Shown here: piece after piece, positions 9,707 to 19,186 of the stretch
Numbering within the stretch: position 1 is the first letter of the stretch
Layout: each line of letters begins with the position of its first letter
Origin: a virus
Virus record (IMG/VR): IMGVR_UViG_3300013307_000034
Location: 1-35,020 of that record
Direction: 5' to 3' (one strand)
DNA length: 35,020 nucleotides
Translations under genes and position numbers: made by a program
The notes under the pieces: generated by a model
What the model was told of the DNA's origin: nothing
What the model saw: the letters and a program-made list of their open reading frames with translations, nothing else
Databases searched by the model: none

Positions 9707-10350
9707 TAGATACTTCCTTGTTGTTGCTTACGTAGATTAAATGCTTCTACTTCTTGATCTCTCATATTTAATCCCATATCCTGACCACACAAATAAATAA
9801 TCTCATCTATATTCATTTCATCCCATATTGGGTCAACGCTATTATCTTCATCGTATACTGCCCTTTGTCCAACTACTGTATATCCCCAAAAAGAAGGTGT
9901 CAAATTCTTTAGATAGACAATCTTTGCTGAGGTTAAATTGGTCGGATAGAACTGTATTGTGTTGTTGTACTCAACGAAGATAGGAAACTGTAGTGTTGGT
10001 GCATTGTAGGAGCTACTTAAATAGCTTGCCAAGCGATCTTCTTCTACTTTGACTACAGGAACTTCTTTTCCTTCATAAGTGGCTCTTATGGCATCTACAC
10101 GTAGCAAATCAGCTTGCTTAGTGAATGTTCCTGTATTGGGTATAGAGATAGTTATTGGATCGGTCTTGAATGGATGTAACGCTTCTTTACTTGCTTCTAC
10201 GGTATCGTAGGTTTTGTATTTGGCATTGAAGTGACGCTTCTCTGCTCTGTTCCATATCAGGTTGAAGTCCTTTGGGCTGAGATAGCCAAGGTAGCCGGAC
10301 TTGTTTGCCCTGTATTCCAATAACTCTTTTACCTCGTTTATTGTTGCCAT
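9706..10350 (-). CDS. Head-tail adaptor-like protein
   Basis: From the ATG at 10350 the protein has 214 residues. A TTG two codons earlier is possible but less likely. The order of elements (helical start TINEVKELLEYRANKSGYLG, beta strands LLRVDAIRATYEGKEVPVV, a NTIQFYPTNLTSAKIVYLKN segment, then a helical end DEIIYLCGQDMGLNMRD) matches the adaptor or 'head completion' proteins that dock under the portal in phages of Bacteroidota. A TAnnTTTG promoter box ends only 3 bases before this ATG and a terminator lies just upstream, so this gene probably starts a new transcript covering the tail genes. Confidence 0.6.
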   Translation of the reverse strand: MATINEVKELLEYRANKSGYLGYLSPKDFNLIWNRAEKRHFNAKYKTYDTVEASKEALHPFKTDPITISIPNTGTFTKQADLLRVDAIRATYEGKEVPVVKVEEDRLASYLSSSYNAPTLQFPIFVEYNNTIQFYPTNLTSAKIVYLKNLTPSFWGYTVVGQRAVYDEDNSVDPIWDEMNIDEIIYLCGQDMGLNMRDQEVEAFNLRKQQQGSI

Positions 10351-10353
10351 ATT

Positions 10354-10361
10354 CAAATATA
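10354..10361 (-). promoter_or_regulatory. Bacteroidota -7 box directly before a start codon
   Basis: The minus strand reads TATATTTG, then AAT, then ATG of the connector operon. This fits the TAnnTTTG -7 element. No TTG lies at the expected -33 spacing, so promoter strength is uncertain. A minus-strand terminator sits 25 bases upstream, which makes a new start necessary here. Confidence 0.5.
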
Positions 10362-10385
10362 CCTACAATTACAGGCTCGTTTTAA

Positions 10386-10418
10386 TGAAAAAAGCCGCCA
10401 TCGATTAAGATGAACGGC
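10386..10418 (-). terminator. Rho-independent terminator after the 132-residue gene
   Basis: On the minus strand, GCCG-TT-CATC pairs with GATG-G-CGGC around a six-base loop and is followed by six T residues. It lies 28 bases beyond the stop of the gene at 10446-10844. Confidence 0.7.
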
Positions 10419-10445
10419 AGTATATATTGGGGTAATTGTGGATAC

Positions 10446-10844
10446 CTATAACCCTGCAAGGTTCTTATAGTGCATTTTTTGAACTACATCTAAATTCTGA
10501 TTGTCCAAAATGGCAGTAAATGCGTTTTTAAGAGCATCATACGAGGCTTTGCTAACTTTAGTCTCTGATTCATCAATGTCCTCTTTTAGCTCCGCTTGTT
10601 CAGAGGTTTTCTGCGGGTTATACGGGTCGGTCTTGATAACTGATTCAGTTGCATCGGTTGGAGCTATGGCTTGAATACCTGCTTCCGGTTGCATCTTGTT
10701 TGATTCAGATAGACCGATGTTTACTTGTTTAACTCCTGTGTCTTCTGGTGCAGGTGCTACAGTTGTTGCTTGGTTGCCTGTTTCTACTTTTTCAGGCTCT
10801 CCTAAATTAGATTCCTTGGCTGTTGTTTTTTTGTTTTGTGTCAT
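10446..10844 (-). CDS. Acidic, low-complexity structural-module protein of unknown role
   Basis: The protein has 132 residues. The first 95 or so are disordered in character (rich in Thr, Glu, Pro, Ala, Gln and Lys), and the last 35 look helical (KASYDALKNAFTAILDNQNL, ending HYKNLAGL). The gene stands alone between two terminators, one at 10880-10915 upstream and one at 10386-10418 downstream, inside the capsid/tail block. It is thus transcribed as a separate unit or mainly by read-through. Such separation often sets a protein's dose. It could be a minor capsid or scaffolding-type protein, but nothing in the sequence proves this. Confidence 0.6.
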   Translation of the reverse strand: MTQNKKTTAKESNLGEPEKVETGNQATTVAPAPEDTGVKQVNIGLSESNKMQPEAGIQAIAPTDATESVIKTDPYNPQKTSEQAELKEDIDESETKVSKASYDALKNAFTAILDNQNLDVVQKMHYKNLAGL

Positions 10845-10879
10845 GACTTTACTTTTATAGATGTTAACAATTTATATAC

Positions 10880-10915
10880 CAAAAAGAACCGCCCATGTAT
10901 CACTACAAGGACGGT
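10880..10915 (-). terminator. Rho-independent terminator after the 295-residue gene
   Basis: On the minus strand, ACCGTCC (10915-10909) pairs with GGGCGGT (10894-10888), with one G-T pair and a 14-base loop, followed by TCTTTTTGG. It follows the gene at 10954-11841 and would end transcripts carrying the capsid genes. Confidence 0.65.
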
Positions 10916-10953
10916 CACAAGAGAGAATTAGGAATAAAAGTCCTCTCTCATTT

Positions 10954-11841
10954 TTATAGCTTAGTTATATGAGAATAAGCCTTAGTAACTCCCTCATCTC
11001 CCACAATTGCTTTTTTAGCTAATTCAGCCGCTATATCTTCCCTTGGATTTACCTTTGTAATAAAGGCGTTGCTTTCGGTGAAGTGTACATTGCCGTTCTC
11101 TAAATTAACGTTGATAATGTTCTTTTTAAGTGCCTTAGCGAACGTATAAACGAATTTGTTCTTAGGGTCTACGATATGCTTCACAAAGAAATCAGGATTC
11201 GCCTTGGCTTGCATAATGAAATCTCTCTTAACACCATTTGAGCCCTGTTCAAGATCAATTCCCATCAAGTATGCGGCTGCGTACATTTCTTCTTCTGTAG
11301 ACTCTCTTGCTGCTTTCTCTGCTTCGTAAGAGGTATCTAAGGAGTTTAGTGCTGCTTCGATAACTTGGTCAGGGTTGATTAATCGGAAGGCTTTAACTGT
11401 GTTGGCTTTAACCTGAACCTTTTTACCTTCAAACATATCCAATGCCGTAAGGTATTTAATCTTGTTAAGATCAACTCCTCTTACAACTAACTTACCATCC
11501 TTAAACTCAATAAAGTTATCTGAATCAGTCAGAAGTTGAACTTCCTCTTCTGTCTCCATTTCCCTTTGTTCATCTACAAATATGGATGATTCGCTGTTGA
11601 TGTAACGGATGGCACGTTGTTTCTTTTTGTCCTCATCATAACAAATAGTTTTATTAGGTAAACTAAACACCGGAGGATAAAGATTTGCTACTTTATTTCC
11701 CTGCTCATCGGTTGGTTTGTACTTCTCATAAGTTTGAATCAACTCAAACTCGTACATCTTTTCAGGATCAAATTCTTGTTTCTTTTGCGCTGTTTTTCCG
11801 AAGTTAGGATTGCCTACTTTCTTTTCTGCTACTGCTTCCAT
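10954..11841 (-). CDS. Capsid-region protein of unknown function (possible minor capsid protein)
   Basis: The protein has 295 residues, is soluble and mixed alpha/beta, and is rich in Lys and Glu. It starts with a basic tail (EKKVGNPNFGKTAQKKQEF). The middle has alternating strands (FIEFKDGKLVVRGVDLNKIK), and the end returns to mixed charge (PREDIAAELAKKAIVGDEGV). It is the first gene after the major capsid protein, 68 bases away, and is followed by a terminator, so it probably shares the capsid transcript and may be made in high amounts. Its leader carries ACAAGAGAG 8 bases before the ATG, a string shared with two other genes in the window. No family is recognised. Confidence 0.6.
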   Translation of the reverse strand: MEAVAEKKVGNPNFGKTAQKKQEFDPEKMYEFELIQTYEKYKPTDEQGNKVANLYPPVFSLPNKTICYDEDKKKQRAIRYINSESSIFVDEQREMETEEEVQLLTDSDNFIEFKDGKLVVRGVDLNKIKYLTALDMFEGKKVQVKANTVKAFRLINPDQVIEAALNSLDTSYEAEKAARESTEEEMYAAAYLMGIDLEQGSNGVKRDFIMQAKANPDFFVKHIVDPKNKFVYTFAKALKKNIINVNLENGNVHFTESNAFITKVNPREDIAAELAKKAIVGDEGVTKAYSHITKL

Positions 11842-11909
11842 GTATTGTCTCTCTTGTTTTTTTTATTAAATATGGGAGTAGAATTAACTACTCCCTATTG
11901 GATTAATGA

Positions 11910-13247
11910 TTACGCCTTGGAGATTATTGCATATTGGTTCGCACCCATAAGTTGAACTCCCATGTGCGCTTCCTGAGAAACTACTAATTCCATCTTAGGT
12001 GTTTTACCGTTCGATGATAGTGCTCCTGATTCAGAAATCACAACCTTCTGACCGTTAATTGTTTGATAACGAATACAGAATTGAGGAATCAAATTCTTAG
12101 TCTTCGCATCTTGACGTTGGCTGTTTTTAGGGATCAATAGACCGAAGTTATTACGAACCCCTACTCCTGCTCCACCGTAAAATGCGCTATCAGAGAATGG
12201 TTGATAACGAGTGAAGTTGTATTTGCGTTGGTATGGAGTGAATGACTTAAAGCCTCTTGCAAGGTCTAAATTACTCATATCTCCTGATTGTGCATACAGT
12301 ATCGCACCGTTGTTAAACTCGTTACCTAAAGAGTTTTGAATGTCGATAGTCTGGTTAATATCAGACAACCAATCGTACTCTGCCGGGCCTCCTTGTGCAT
12401 CTAATTGACGCTCTAAAGTGGCAAGCGTGGTTTGTGCTCCCCATGAACCATAAGTTGTGTTGATACCGTTAGCCTTAACCTGTTGAATAACTCCCGCTGT
12501 TCCTGACTCTGCATAACCTAAGTTGTCTGTTAAGTTAGAATCCAAAAGCATAAGTTCTTTCTCAAGCATCCATTTCTGATTGTCATCTGCCAGTTGCTTA
12601 TACTTGTAATAATTCTGACCTTCAAATTCAAAGTCGATACGTTCAGCCAATGACAAATCTGTAAACTTAGAATCTTTACGTAACTGAGAACAGTAATTGG
12701 TGTATTTGTCAATGTTCTGAACAACTGTTGCAGTGTAATCAGAAGCCTCACCTACGTATTTGAAACCACGGCATTGTAGTTCATCTGTAGCGGCAACCAC
12801 CGAAGCATTTGTTCCTGCTACTACCGGAGTAATAGTAAATGTGTGAGCACTTGGTGTTGTTTTATTGGTTGCTGTAACACGAGATTCTACGCCTGTACGT
12901 GAGTTGAAATAAATCATACCTACCTCAGGTGTTGAACGAGTTCCTGCTGCTGAATAACCACCTGTAGTTGAAATGGTGATTGTTGCTGCTGCTGAGTTCG
13001 CTACCGTAACGTCTGCCGTAGCCTTAACAAAGCTCATGTGGCGACCTGCTGACTCGTACCAATAAAATAGTTTATTGTCGGTAGCAAGTTCATTTCCGGC
13101 AAGCTCGTTCATCATAATGTATGGAACGAATTTGTACTTGTCGATGAAGCCGTTGTAGGCACGAGGAACAATAATGTTCAACTCGGAGATAAGAGTACCC
13201 GCTCTCGAAATGGTGGGGGTACTATAATTAGATGGTAATTGTGGCAT
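11910..13247 (-). CDS. Major capsid protein (probable)
   Basis: The protein has 445 residues. It follows an acidic scaffold-like gene by 26 bases and the portal gene before that, the standard place for the capsid protein. The N-terminal segment is extended and basic-hydrophobic. Residues about 75-155 are very rich in Thr, Ser, Ala and Val with alternating strands (VTVANSAAATITISTTGGYS), which looks like a beta-domain inserted into an HK97-type fold. The helical middle (LSLAERIDFEFEGQNYYKYK, then EKELMLLDSNL) resembles the spine helix, and the C-terminal half is beta-rich. Length fits the HK97-type family (about 300-500 residues). The call relies on position, size and composition; a structure prediction would test it. 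Confidence 0.75.
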   Translation of the reverse strand: MPQLPSNYSTPTISRAGTLISELNIIVPRAYNGFIDKYKFVPYIMMNELAGNELATDNKLFYWYESAGRHMSFVKATADVTVANSAAATITISTTGGYSAAGTRSTPEVGMIYFNSRTGVESRVTATNKTTPSAHTFTITPVVAGTNASVVAATDELQCRGFKYVGEASDYTATVVQNIDKYTNYCSQLRKDSKFTDLSLAERIDFEFEGQNYYKYKQLADDNQKWMLEKELMLLDSNLTDNLGYAESGTAGVIQQVKANGINTTYGSWGAQTTLATLERQLDAQGGPAEYDWLSDINQTIDIQNSLGNEFNNGAILYAQSGDMSNLDLARGFKSFTPYQRKYNFTRYQPFSDSAFYGGAGVGVRNNFGLLIPKNSQRQDAKTKNLIPQFCIRYQTINGQKVVISESGALSSNGKTPKMELVVSQEAHMGVQLMGANQYAIISKA

Positions 13248-13273
13248 TTGTCTTTTGTTTTAATTGATGAATA

Positions 13274-14341
13274 TTATGCGTCTAATGCAGTCTCAGCAAA
13301 CGATTTTGTCACAACTCCTGCGGGTGTCGACTTCCCTTCAATCGGAATGTTCTTAATGTCTCTTGCTATAACTTCTTTGGTTATGGCAGGTTTAGCGTGG
13401 GTTATTGCAGATGCAATGATCTTGTCGATGTTTTTAAGTTTAAACCTATCCTCGGCAATCTTTAAAACATTCTCTACACCATTGTCATCTACCCAACCAA
13501 GCTCTTTCGCCATTGCAACACCGTCAAAGGTTTTCATGTATTGAACTTGTTCCTTCCTTTCCTCGTCGGTTACTTTGTAAGAAACTTCCTCGTCTCCTAC
13601 TTTGAACTTTAACTCAGATAGTTTTGGAACTTCACTCTCTACATGAGCTTCCCATTGCTTCCTGTATGCGTCAATCTCTTCCTGAGATGGCGCATCGGTT
13701 GGTTTAGGTGCTTCTGTTGAAGTTATTTTTGGTAATACTACATTTTTCTTTTGTTCGTTCAGCCATTTACGGGCATCGCTTGCAGATACTTCTAACAGGT
13801 CTAATTTTTCTTCGACCGCCTGATTGTGTTTAACTGCTTCTTTATATTCATCAGGATTAAGCGTTTCGTCAATGGAGTCTAAGTCGATAGGCTCTAATGA
13901 ACGACCATATTCTGATTTGAATTTAGCATCAATATTCTTTTCGTTGTAATGGGGAAACTCTTTACGCAACTTCTCCTTAACTACATCCACATCGGACATT
14001 CTATCGTAGTCCTTGAATTTCTCTTGAAGGTATCCGTAAATAACATCCTCTTTACCTTCTTGGAGTGCTGCAAGTATCTGTTGAGCGTTTTCATCCAATT
14101 CAGGATACTTCTCAACGATCTTTTCTACAATCTTCTCCTGAATAATAGGATCAGGCTTTGTTTCTTCTGCTGCCGGAGGTAATGTTTGATTTTCCTCTGG
14201 CTTTGGTTCTTCTACAGGGGGTTGAGTTTGTTCCGGTGTTGGTTCTGGTATAATTTCAGGTTTTGTTTCTTCTACCTGAACAACCTCGAAGTTGTCATTC
14301 ATAGCATCTTCGAAGCTATTTACTTTTAGAATTTCTGCCAT
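13274..14341 (-). CDS. Scaffolding-like protein
   Basis: The protein has 355 residues and is strongly acidic and helical. Residues about 25-65 are Pro/Glu/Thr-rich and disordered. The next part is coiled (IIQEKIVEKIVEKYPELDEN), and most of the remainder is Glu/Lys-rich helix. It lies between the portal and the capsid gene, exactly where tailed phages encode the scaffold that guides shell assembly and is then lost. It ends in a less charged segment (PAGVVTKSFAETALDA) that could contact the capsid protein. No protease motif is seen. The leader contains AACAAGAG followed by an A/G-rich tract before the ATG. Confidence 0.7.
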   Translation of the reverse strand: MAEILKVNSFEDAMNDNFEVVQVEETKPEIIPEPTPEQTQPPVEEPKPEENQTLPPAAEETKPDPIIQEKIVEKIVEKYPELDENAQQILAALQEGKEDVIYGYLQEKFKDYDRMSDVDVVKEKLRKEFPHYNEKNIDAKFKSEYGRSLEPIDLDSIDETLNPDEYKEAVKHNQAVEEKLDLLEVSASDARKWLNEQKKNVVLPKITSTEAPKPTDAPSQEEIDAYRKQWEAHVESEVPKLSELKFKVGDEEVSYKVTDEERKEQVQYMKTFDGVAMAKELGWVDDNGVENVLKIAEDRFKLKNIDKIIASAITHAKPAITKEVIARDIKNIPIEGKSTPAGVVTKSFAETALDA

Positions 14342-14363
14342 TTTATTTCCTTTTTCTCTTGTT

Positions 14364-14371
14364 CAAAAATA
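14364..14371 (-). promoter_or_regulatory. Possible -7 box upstream of the scaffold gene
   Basis: The minus strand reads TATTTTTG, which matches TAnnTTTG, 22 bases before the scaffold ATG and just after the portal stop. No TTG lies at the usual -33 spacing, so this is a weak candidate for extra capsid-gene transcription. Confidence 0.3.
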
Positions 14372-14391
14372 TACAATAAATGCACTGTTTT

Positions 14392-16821
14392 TTACATAAC
14401 AGGCTGTTGCTCCTGCATCTGAGGTTGTGCCATCTGCTGTTGTTGAGCCATCATCTCCTGTTCTTCCATCTGCTGCTCCATAGCCATGTCCTCTAATTCT
14501 TCTGCAAGTGTTTCTTCCTGAGTTTTGTTCACAAGCCCAATCCCTGCGAATACCCAAGGAGCTTCTGCTTGTACCTGTTCGATTGTTTTCCCTTGTGTAA
14601 GTAAACCTTCTACAACCTTGGTCTTAAGAATAGAACTGAATGTTACAATCTCTTTAGTCTTAGCCGCCTCTGTTTCTTGTCTTAGATATTCAAGTTTATT
14701 ATTGTGCTGTTGAGTATCCAAGGCTTTATCTCCTTCACTCTTAGCTTGCGCTGCACGTATTGCCTGTTCTGTATTGGCTTCTGAATTTATTTTAGCTTCC
14801 TCTATTGCTTCTTTTCTACGCTTGTTGTAACGTGCCATTAAGAAGGCTGTAGCGTACTTGATATTGGTCTTAGCCAAACGTCTTGCTTCGGTTATGTCAG
14901 GCAGCATTGTAGGATCACCTGCGAGAACCACTTGGCAATTGTTTTCAAATTGTATTTGTTCTCCATCATCCAATATCGCCTCTACCTTAATGTCGAAGTT
15001 GGTTTTCTCAAAGTCATCGGATGCTTCTAAGCGTATGTACTCAACTTTATCTGTGCCTAAAGCTTGTATATAGCCGTCATAGCCTCCTTTTTGGTAAACC
15101 AGTATATCCCATCCCCTCATCTGAATTAGCTTAGCTGTGCGCCTGAAAATATTCAAATAAGCATTATAAATGTAGTTTGACGCACTCTCTCCCTGCTTTC
15201 TTGCATCTTGGTATACTTTTGCTCCTAATGCTTGGTTACTTATTTGACCGGAGTCTATACTGTTAGACCCAACTATGATTATCAGTTTTTGGTATTCAGA
15301 CTGCCATTGCTGCTCTAATGCTTCTAATTTATTAGAATATGGAGTCGTGTTGTATTGAATGGGTGCAATGCGTTTAGTTTCGTTGTCATCATCCAATCCT
15401 TTGTAGTACTTAACACCTGTTTGTAGCCATATTTCCATTAGCTGCATTGGTGAAACTACTCCTACTCCTGCTCCTAAATCAATATCCGACAGTCCGGTTA
15501 TATCAACATCGTATCCATCAGGAACAGTCTTGGCAATAATCAATTGTGTTTTAAGGCTCAATAGCTGCATCATCTTGATAGAAGGAATCATTGTTTCTAT
15601 CAAAGGAGTATTGGTCATGCCTGTGTTGTTGTGCATAAACACAACGTATGGAGAGTATATTTCAGTAAGGTTATCCTGCGGCTTAATCATGTTCTTTGTT
15701 AAACCCCACTCTAAAAGATGGTTGGTGTCTACAATCCAACAACCTGTATAAGAAACGTAGTATGGTTTTGACCTTTCGTATTCCTTACCTTCTTTTATTT
15801 TGTTTGTTTTGTCAAGTACTGTCTTACCGTATTTATCGCTGTTTATCTCGTATGTAAGGTTATAAAGCGTCTTGTAGCACAATTCTACCACCTGAACCCT
15901 AAAACCGTCATAGGGACGAGCTAATGCGTTCACATAGTCCACATTCCACGTATAGTTCCAATCAGTTCTGTTGCCGTACCTGCCTGTGTGTGATTTAGCT
16001 AAATCGTATAGCTGTTTCTCTGATATTTTTTTAGGATAGCGAAGTCTTATCTCTGAGATAGTAGCCCACCTTTGTTCTCCCTGCCATTCCCATGTTCTGA
16101 AATCGTTCTCTTCGCTGTAGGAGGTTATAAAGTCTTCCGGTTTAACATTTCTGTTTTTTATTCTACCGTTCTCATCCAGATAGGTTTTCACTACAGCAAA
16201 TCCGCAATGAATAATGTCATCTAAGATTTTATCTTTAATTACATCACTCCAACTATTATCGTACAAAACCAAATCAATCAGATTTTGCATGATAATCTCT
16301 TCACGCTCTTTGTAGTTGAATCCGAACTGTAGTTCTAACTCTTGTTCATCTTGTGGATCGGTATCTTTAAACTCTTCTAATTGTACTCCGGCTTCTCCTT
16401 GTAGTTGCTGTATCTTCTCTTTGTTCTTTAGCTTGAATAGCGCATTAGCCTTTGCTTTCTCTTTTTTGGATTGGGTGAACGGATCGATAGCATCGCATGA
16501 AATCTTCTCGAAGCGTTGGTTGTATCTGTCTTTTACTTTATTGATAATTGGTATAGCGACCTTACAAGGTGTGTAATCTAAGTTGGCAATATTAAGAGTT
16601 CCATTGAAGGTAAATCTATCAATGTACTCCTGCATAGTCTGCTTCCCTAATCCAAAAGACCTATTGTAATCGTAGCGAAGCTTTCTTTGTGCCCAACTTT
16701 CGTTACCGTAACCATTTCTGAATCTTTCGTAACAGTCTTTTATAACCTTCAATCCAAATTCGGCTGAATCCTTATTTTGATCTGTATCTAATGGATTGGG
16801 TAGTGAGCTAATATCAGCCAT
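14392..16821 (-). CDS. Portal protein
   Basis: The protein has 809 residues, the size expected for podovirus and crAss-like portals (about 700-850). It lies just after the large terminase gene and just before scaffold and capsid genes. The body has the mixed alpha/beta clip and stem region (RNRNVKPEDFITSYSEEND is characteristic in style, about residues 225-243). A long helical barrel region follows (RKEAIEEAKINSEANTEQAI), with a Gln/Met-rich tail at the end (MAMEQQMEEQEMMAQQQQMA). The portal ring is the entry channel for DNA and the base on which the connector proteins dock. The terminal Gln/Met-rich tail is low complexity and may vary between relatives. Confidence 0.85.
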   Translation of the reverse strand: MADISSLPNPLDTDQNKDSAEFGLKVIKDCYERFRNGYGNESWAQRKLRYDYNRSFGLGKQTMQEYIDRFTFNGTLNIANLDYTPCKVAIPIINKVKDRYNQRFEKISCDAIDPFTQSKKEKAKANALFKLKNKEKIQQLQGEAGVQLEEFKDTDPQDEQELELQFGFNYKEREEIIMQNLIDLVLYDNSWSDVIKDKILDDIIHCGFAVVKTYLDENGRIKNRNVKPEDFITSYSEENDFRTWEWQGEQRWATISEIRLRYPKKISEKQLYDLAKSHTGRYGNRTDWNYTWNVDYVNALARPYDGFRVQVVELCYKTLYNLTYEINSDKYGKTVLDKTNKIKEGKEYERSKPYYVSYTGCWIVDTNHLLEWGLTKNMIKPQDNLTEIYSPYVVFMHNNTGMTNTPLIETMIPSIKMMQLLSLKTQLIIAKTVPDGYDVDITGLSDIDLGAGVGVVSPMQLMEIWLQTGVKYYKGLDDDNETKRIAPIQYNTTPYSNKLEALEQQWQSEYQKLIIIVGSNSIDSGQISNQALGAKVYQDARKQGESASNYIYNAYLNIFRRTAKLIQMRGWDILVYQKGGYDGYIQALGTDKVEYIRLEASDDFEKTNFDIKVEAILDDGEQIQFENNCQVVLAGDPTMLPDITEARRLAKTNIKYATAFLMARYNKRRKEAIEEAKINSEANTEQAIRAAQAKSEGDKALDTQQHNNKLEYLRQETEAAKTKEIVTFSSILKTKVVEGLLTQGKTIEQVQAEAPWVFAGIGLVNKTQEETLAEELEDMAMEQQMEEQEMMAQQQQMAQPQMQEQQPVM

Positions 16822-16878
16822 GTACTATTTGTTTATTTACCTGTTATCAAAGGTAATCGTTTCAATTGTATGTATTTT

Positions 16879-18888
16879 CTATGCAGACTGCTTAACAACG
16901 TGTAGTATAGACAGCTTGCTTGGTTCTTTTTTCTTAGTATTTACGCCATCTGTGCCACCAATTAAAGCCATAAAGAAAGCAATGGCATCATCGAACTTAG
17001 TTCTATCTTCTGGATCAAAGTTGATAAGCTGCTTAACTAACTCAACAAAGTAAATCTTGTGATACCTTGTCTTAATATACTCATCGGCTATCTGAACCTG
17101 TTTCTGTAAAGCAAAGGCATCATTCGATGGTGTACCGTATTTTGTCTTTACATTCTTTCTCTGAGGGTCAATGGTACATTTAGGTCGCCACATAACGTAT
17201 TGCTTGAATCCTTCCTCTATAAACTTCTCGTAGAAGTCATCCACGTTAGATTCATAGTTTGCCTTGCACCCGTAGTATTGGCACAATAGCATTATGTTTC
17301 GGTGGAAGTCTGATTTGAATTTAGTTCTCTGAGCATATCTAACAACGCATAATCCGCTATTTTCAGGGTCATTTATATCTCCTTTACGGTATACATACGC
17401 TACACCCATTGATTTCTCTGTTCCGGTAATAATAGTAGCAGCAAATGGATCGACACCTATAGCAAAATTAGAATCGTTGTCCGGTTGCCATAGTCCCGAT
17501 GAGTGAAACTTTCTTTTGTTGCTTTCTTGTGGGTCTTGAAAATCCCATACCATTTCAAAATAACCTTTAGGGTCATCTCTCCATTTAACTAACCCTGCTT
17601 CGGTTTTGTAGAATGTTACCTTACGAACAATATTCTTTGGCGCATTCTCATCTTCTCGCTCATTATTCCCTTGTAGGTAATCTAATTGATCTTCTAATAA
17701 ATCGTTATCGAAGCACCCACCAAAGTTTTTAAGCTGCCATACGTGCTTTATAGTAAGAGGGTCTTTACGTTGCGCTGAGGCTAAGTCATTCCCTTCTAAT
17801 CCCTCCCAACTATCTAAAATATACTGTCTGGCTAATTCTCTTTTAGAATAACCGTATTCATCTACAAACCATTCTCCCGTAACCGGATGTTGAGCATAAT
17901 AACCGAAATCAGCAGGAATAAATAATCTTGTGGCAAGAGCAGGGTTTCTTCCTGTTTTTACATTTATCTTTTTTGAATCTGCCCTTTCCCAGACGAGTTT
18001 AAAGTACTTACCACCCTTTTTCTCCATCTCTTCCACAGTAGTGGTCTTTAATCCCTTCCCTGTTATGGTAGCAGCTTTCATAAGACATTTCATTACTACA
18101 TCATGGCGTTCATTTACGTTAGCATCTACCGTCTTTCCCTCCTCATCTCCAAAGTAAGTATCTAACTCCTCTCCGTCATATCCAAGCTCCGATGAAGCTC
18201 TGAAATCTATCTTTGAATTAAGAGCCTCTCCATATACTTTCTTTTCCTTACCTGCTCTCTTTCTTGGTTCGTAAAATTCCAACACACTTGCAGGTCGTGT
18301 CTCTCCTGTATCGATAGGCTTGAGCCATTCAGGAAGAGTTGACCAAGATGCTACCAACTTGTTAAAAACGCCTTTACCGTCACCGTTGGTTTTTGATTGT
18401 ATACCACCGTATGAAAATTGCTTTAGTACAGTCCTGATATACAAAATGCAAGTACCCCACACTGTTTTACCAAAACGTCTATTTGAAACCAATAACCCAA
18501 AGGCGAGGTTGCTATCTAATTCTATTTGCCTCCACCAATAAAAAGCATCTCTCTGAGCATCAATGAAGACTAATCGCTTACCCCTATCTCTCCAATAATT
18601 CAGAAAAAAATAATTGTATCCAGTCAGCCATTCAAGATTGCCATTATTAAAGAACCAATAACCATTATTTATCCTATCTGCCTCTTGTTGTAAAAACTCA
18701 TCTGTTGGCTCTTCTCCACGTTTTGGCTGTACTGTATAGTTGAACTTTTGCTTTTCTTTAGGCAGATTATAATTCTCTATTTTATTCCATGCAGGAGGCT
18801 CAGGCAACATTGTTGTGAGTTCACCTACAGTCCTTTGCCTTTGGAAAGACTTTATTGCTTCTTCGACTACTACAGATGGCTTACTCAT
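16879..18888 (-). CDS. terL: Terminase large subunit
   Basis: The protein has 669 residues and is the DNA-packaging motor and nuclease. The ATPase domain carries a Walker A motif VSNRRFGKT (about residues 134-142) and a Walker B stretch LDTYFGDEEGKT (about 241-252) with the acidic pair needed for ATP cleavage. The C-terminal RNase H-like nuclease shows FAIGVDPFAATI (about 478-489), with its first catalytic Asp, and KFDDAIAFFMAL near residue 640, with the closing Asp pair. Length is normal for the family. The start overlaps the stop of the upstream 101-residue gene by 8 bases, and the portal gene follows after 57 bases, the classic packaging order. Confidence 0.93.
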   Translation of the reverse strand: MSKPSVVVEEAIKSFQRQRTVGELTTMLPEPPAWNKIENYNLPKEKQKFNYTVQPKRGEEPTDEFLQQEADRINNGYWFFNNGNLEWLTGYNYFFLNYWRDRGKRLVFIDAQRDAFYWWRQIELDSNLAFGLLVSNRRFGKTVWGTCILYIRTVLKQFSYGGIQSKTNGDGKGVFNKLVASWSTLPEWLKPIDTGETRPASVLEFYEPRKRAGKEKKVYGEALNSKIDFRASSELGYDGEELDTYFGDEEGKTVDANVNERHDVVMKCLMKAATITGKGLKTTTVEEMEKKGGKYFKLVWERADSKKINVKTGRNPALATRLFIPADFGYYAQHPVTGEWFVDEYGYSKRELARQYILDSWEGLEGNDLASAQRKDPLTIKHVWQLKNFGGCFDNDLLEDQLDYLQGNNEREDENAPKNIVRKVTFYKTEAGLVKWRDDPKGYFEMVWDFQDPQESNKRKFHSSGLWQPDNDSNFAIGVDPFAATIITGTEKSMGVAYVYRKGDINDPENSGLCVVRYAQRTKFKSDFHRNIMLLCQYYGCKANYESNVDDFYEKFIEEGFKQYVMWRPKCTIDPQRKNVKTKYGTPSNDAFALQKQVQIADEYIKTRYHKIYFVELVKQLINFDPEDRTKFDDAIAFFMALIGGTDGVNTKKKEPSKLSILHVVKQSA

Positions 18889-19186
18889 TGTCCTTTTTTA
18901 ATACAAAGTCTTGAATGTTTCTTTTCTTAGTTACCGTTGTTGTTACAGTTTCTACTTCTTCCTTTTCACCCTTAACTGACGTATCAGGTTCTTTAGCCAT
19001 CAACGCTTTTATCTTAGAGGCTTTGTCCAACACTTTTAGTATATTATCGAGCTTTTTATCATCACCTAATACAGAGCCTTTAGAGCGACTTTCTCTTATT
19101 TCTGATGCCAAGGTCGAACAAGTTAAATCAAGCTCTTGCAGAAGCTCTGAATAGCCTGTATTTTGATTTTTAGCTTTAGTCTTCAT
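18881..19186 (-). CDS. Small protein upstream of TerL (possible terminase small subunit piece)
   Basis: The protein has 101 residues and is largely helical, with SELLQELDLTCSTLASEIRE at residues 13-32, then KKLDNILKVLDKASKIKAL and a Lys/Glu/Thr-rich tail. Its start overlaps the end of the winged-helix gene by 11 bases, and its stop overlaps the TerL start by 8, which ties the three together. Small terminase subunits have a DNA-binding domain and an oligomerising helical part; this protein looks like the oligomerising part only, so it may work with the winged-helix protein. No family motif is seen. Confidence 0.6.
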   Translation of the reverse strand: MKTKAKNQNTGYSELLQELDLTCSTLASEIRESRSKGSVLGDDKKLDNILKVLDKASKIKALMAKEPDTSVKGEKEEVETVTTTVTKKRNIQDFVLKKDNE

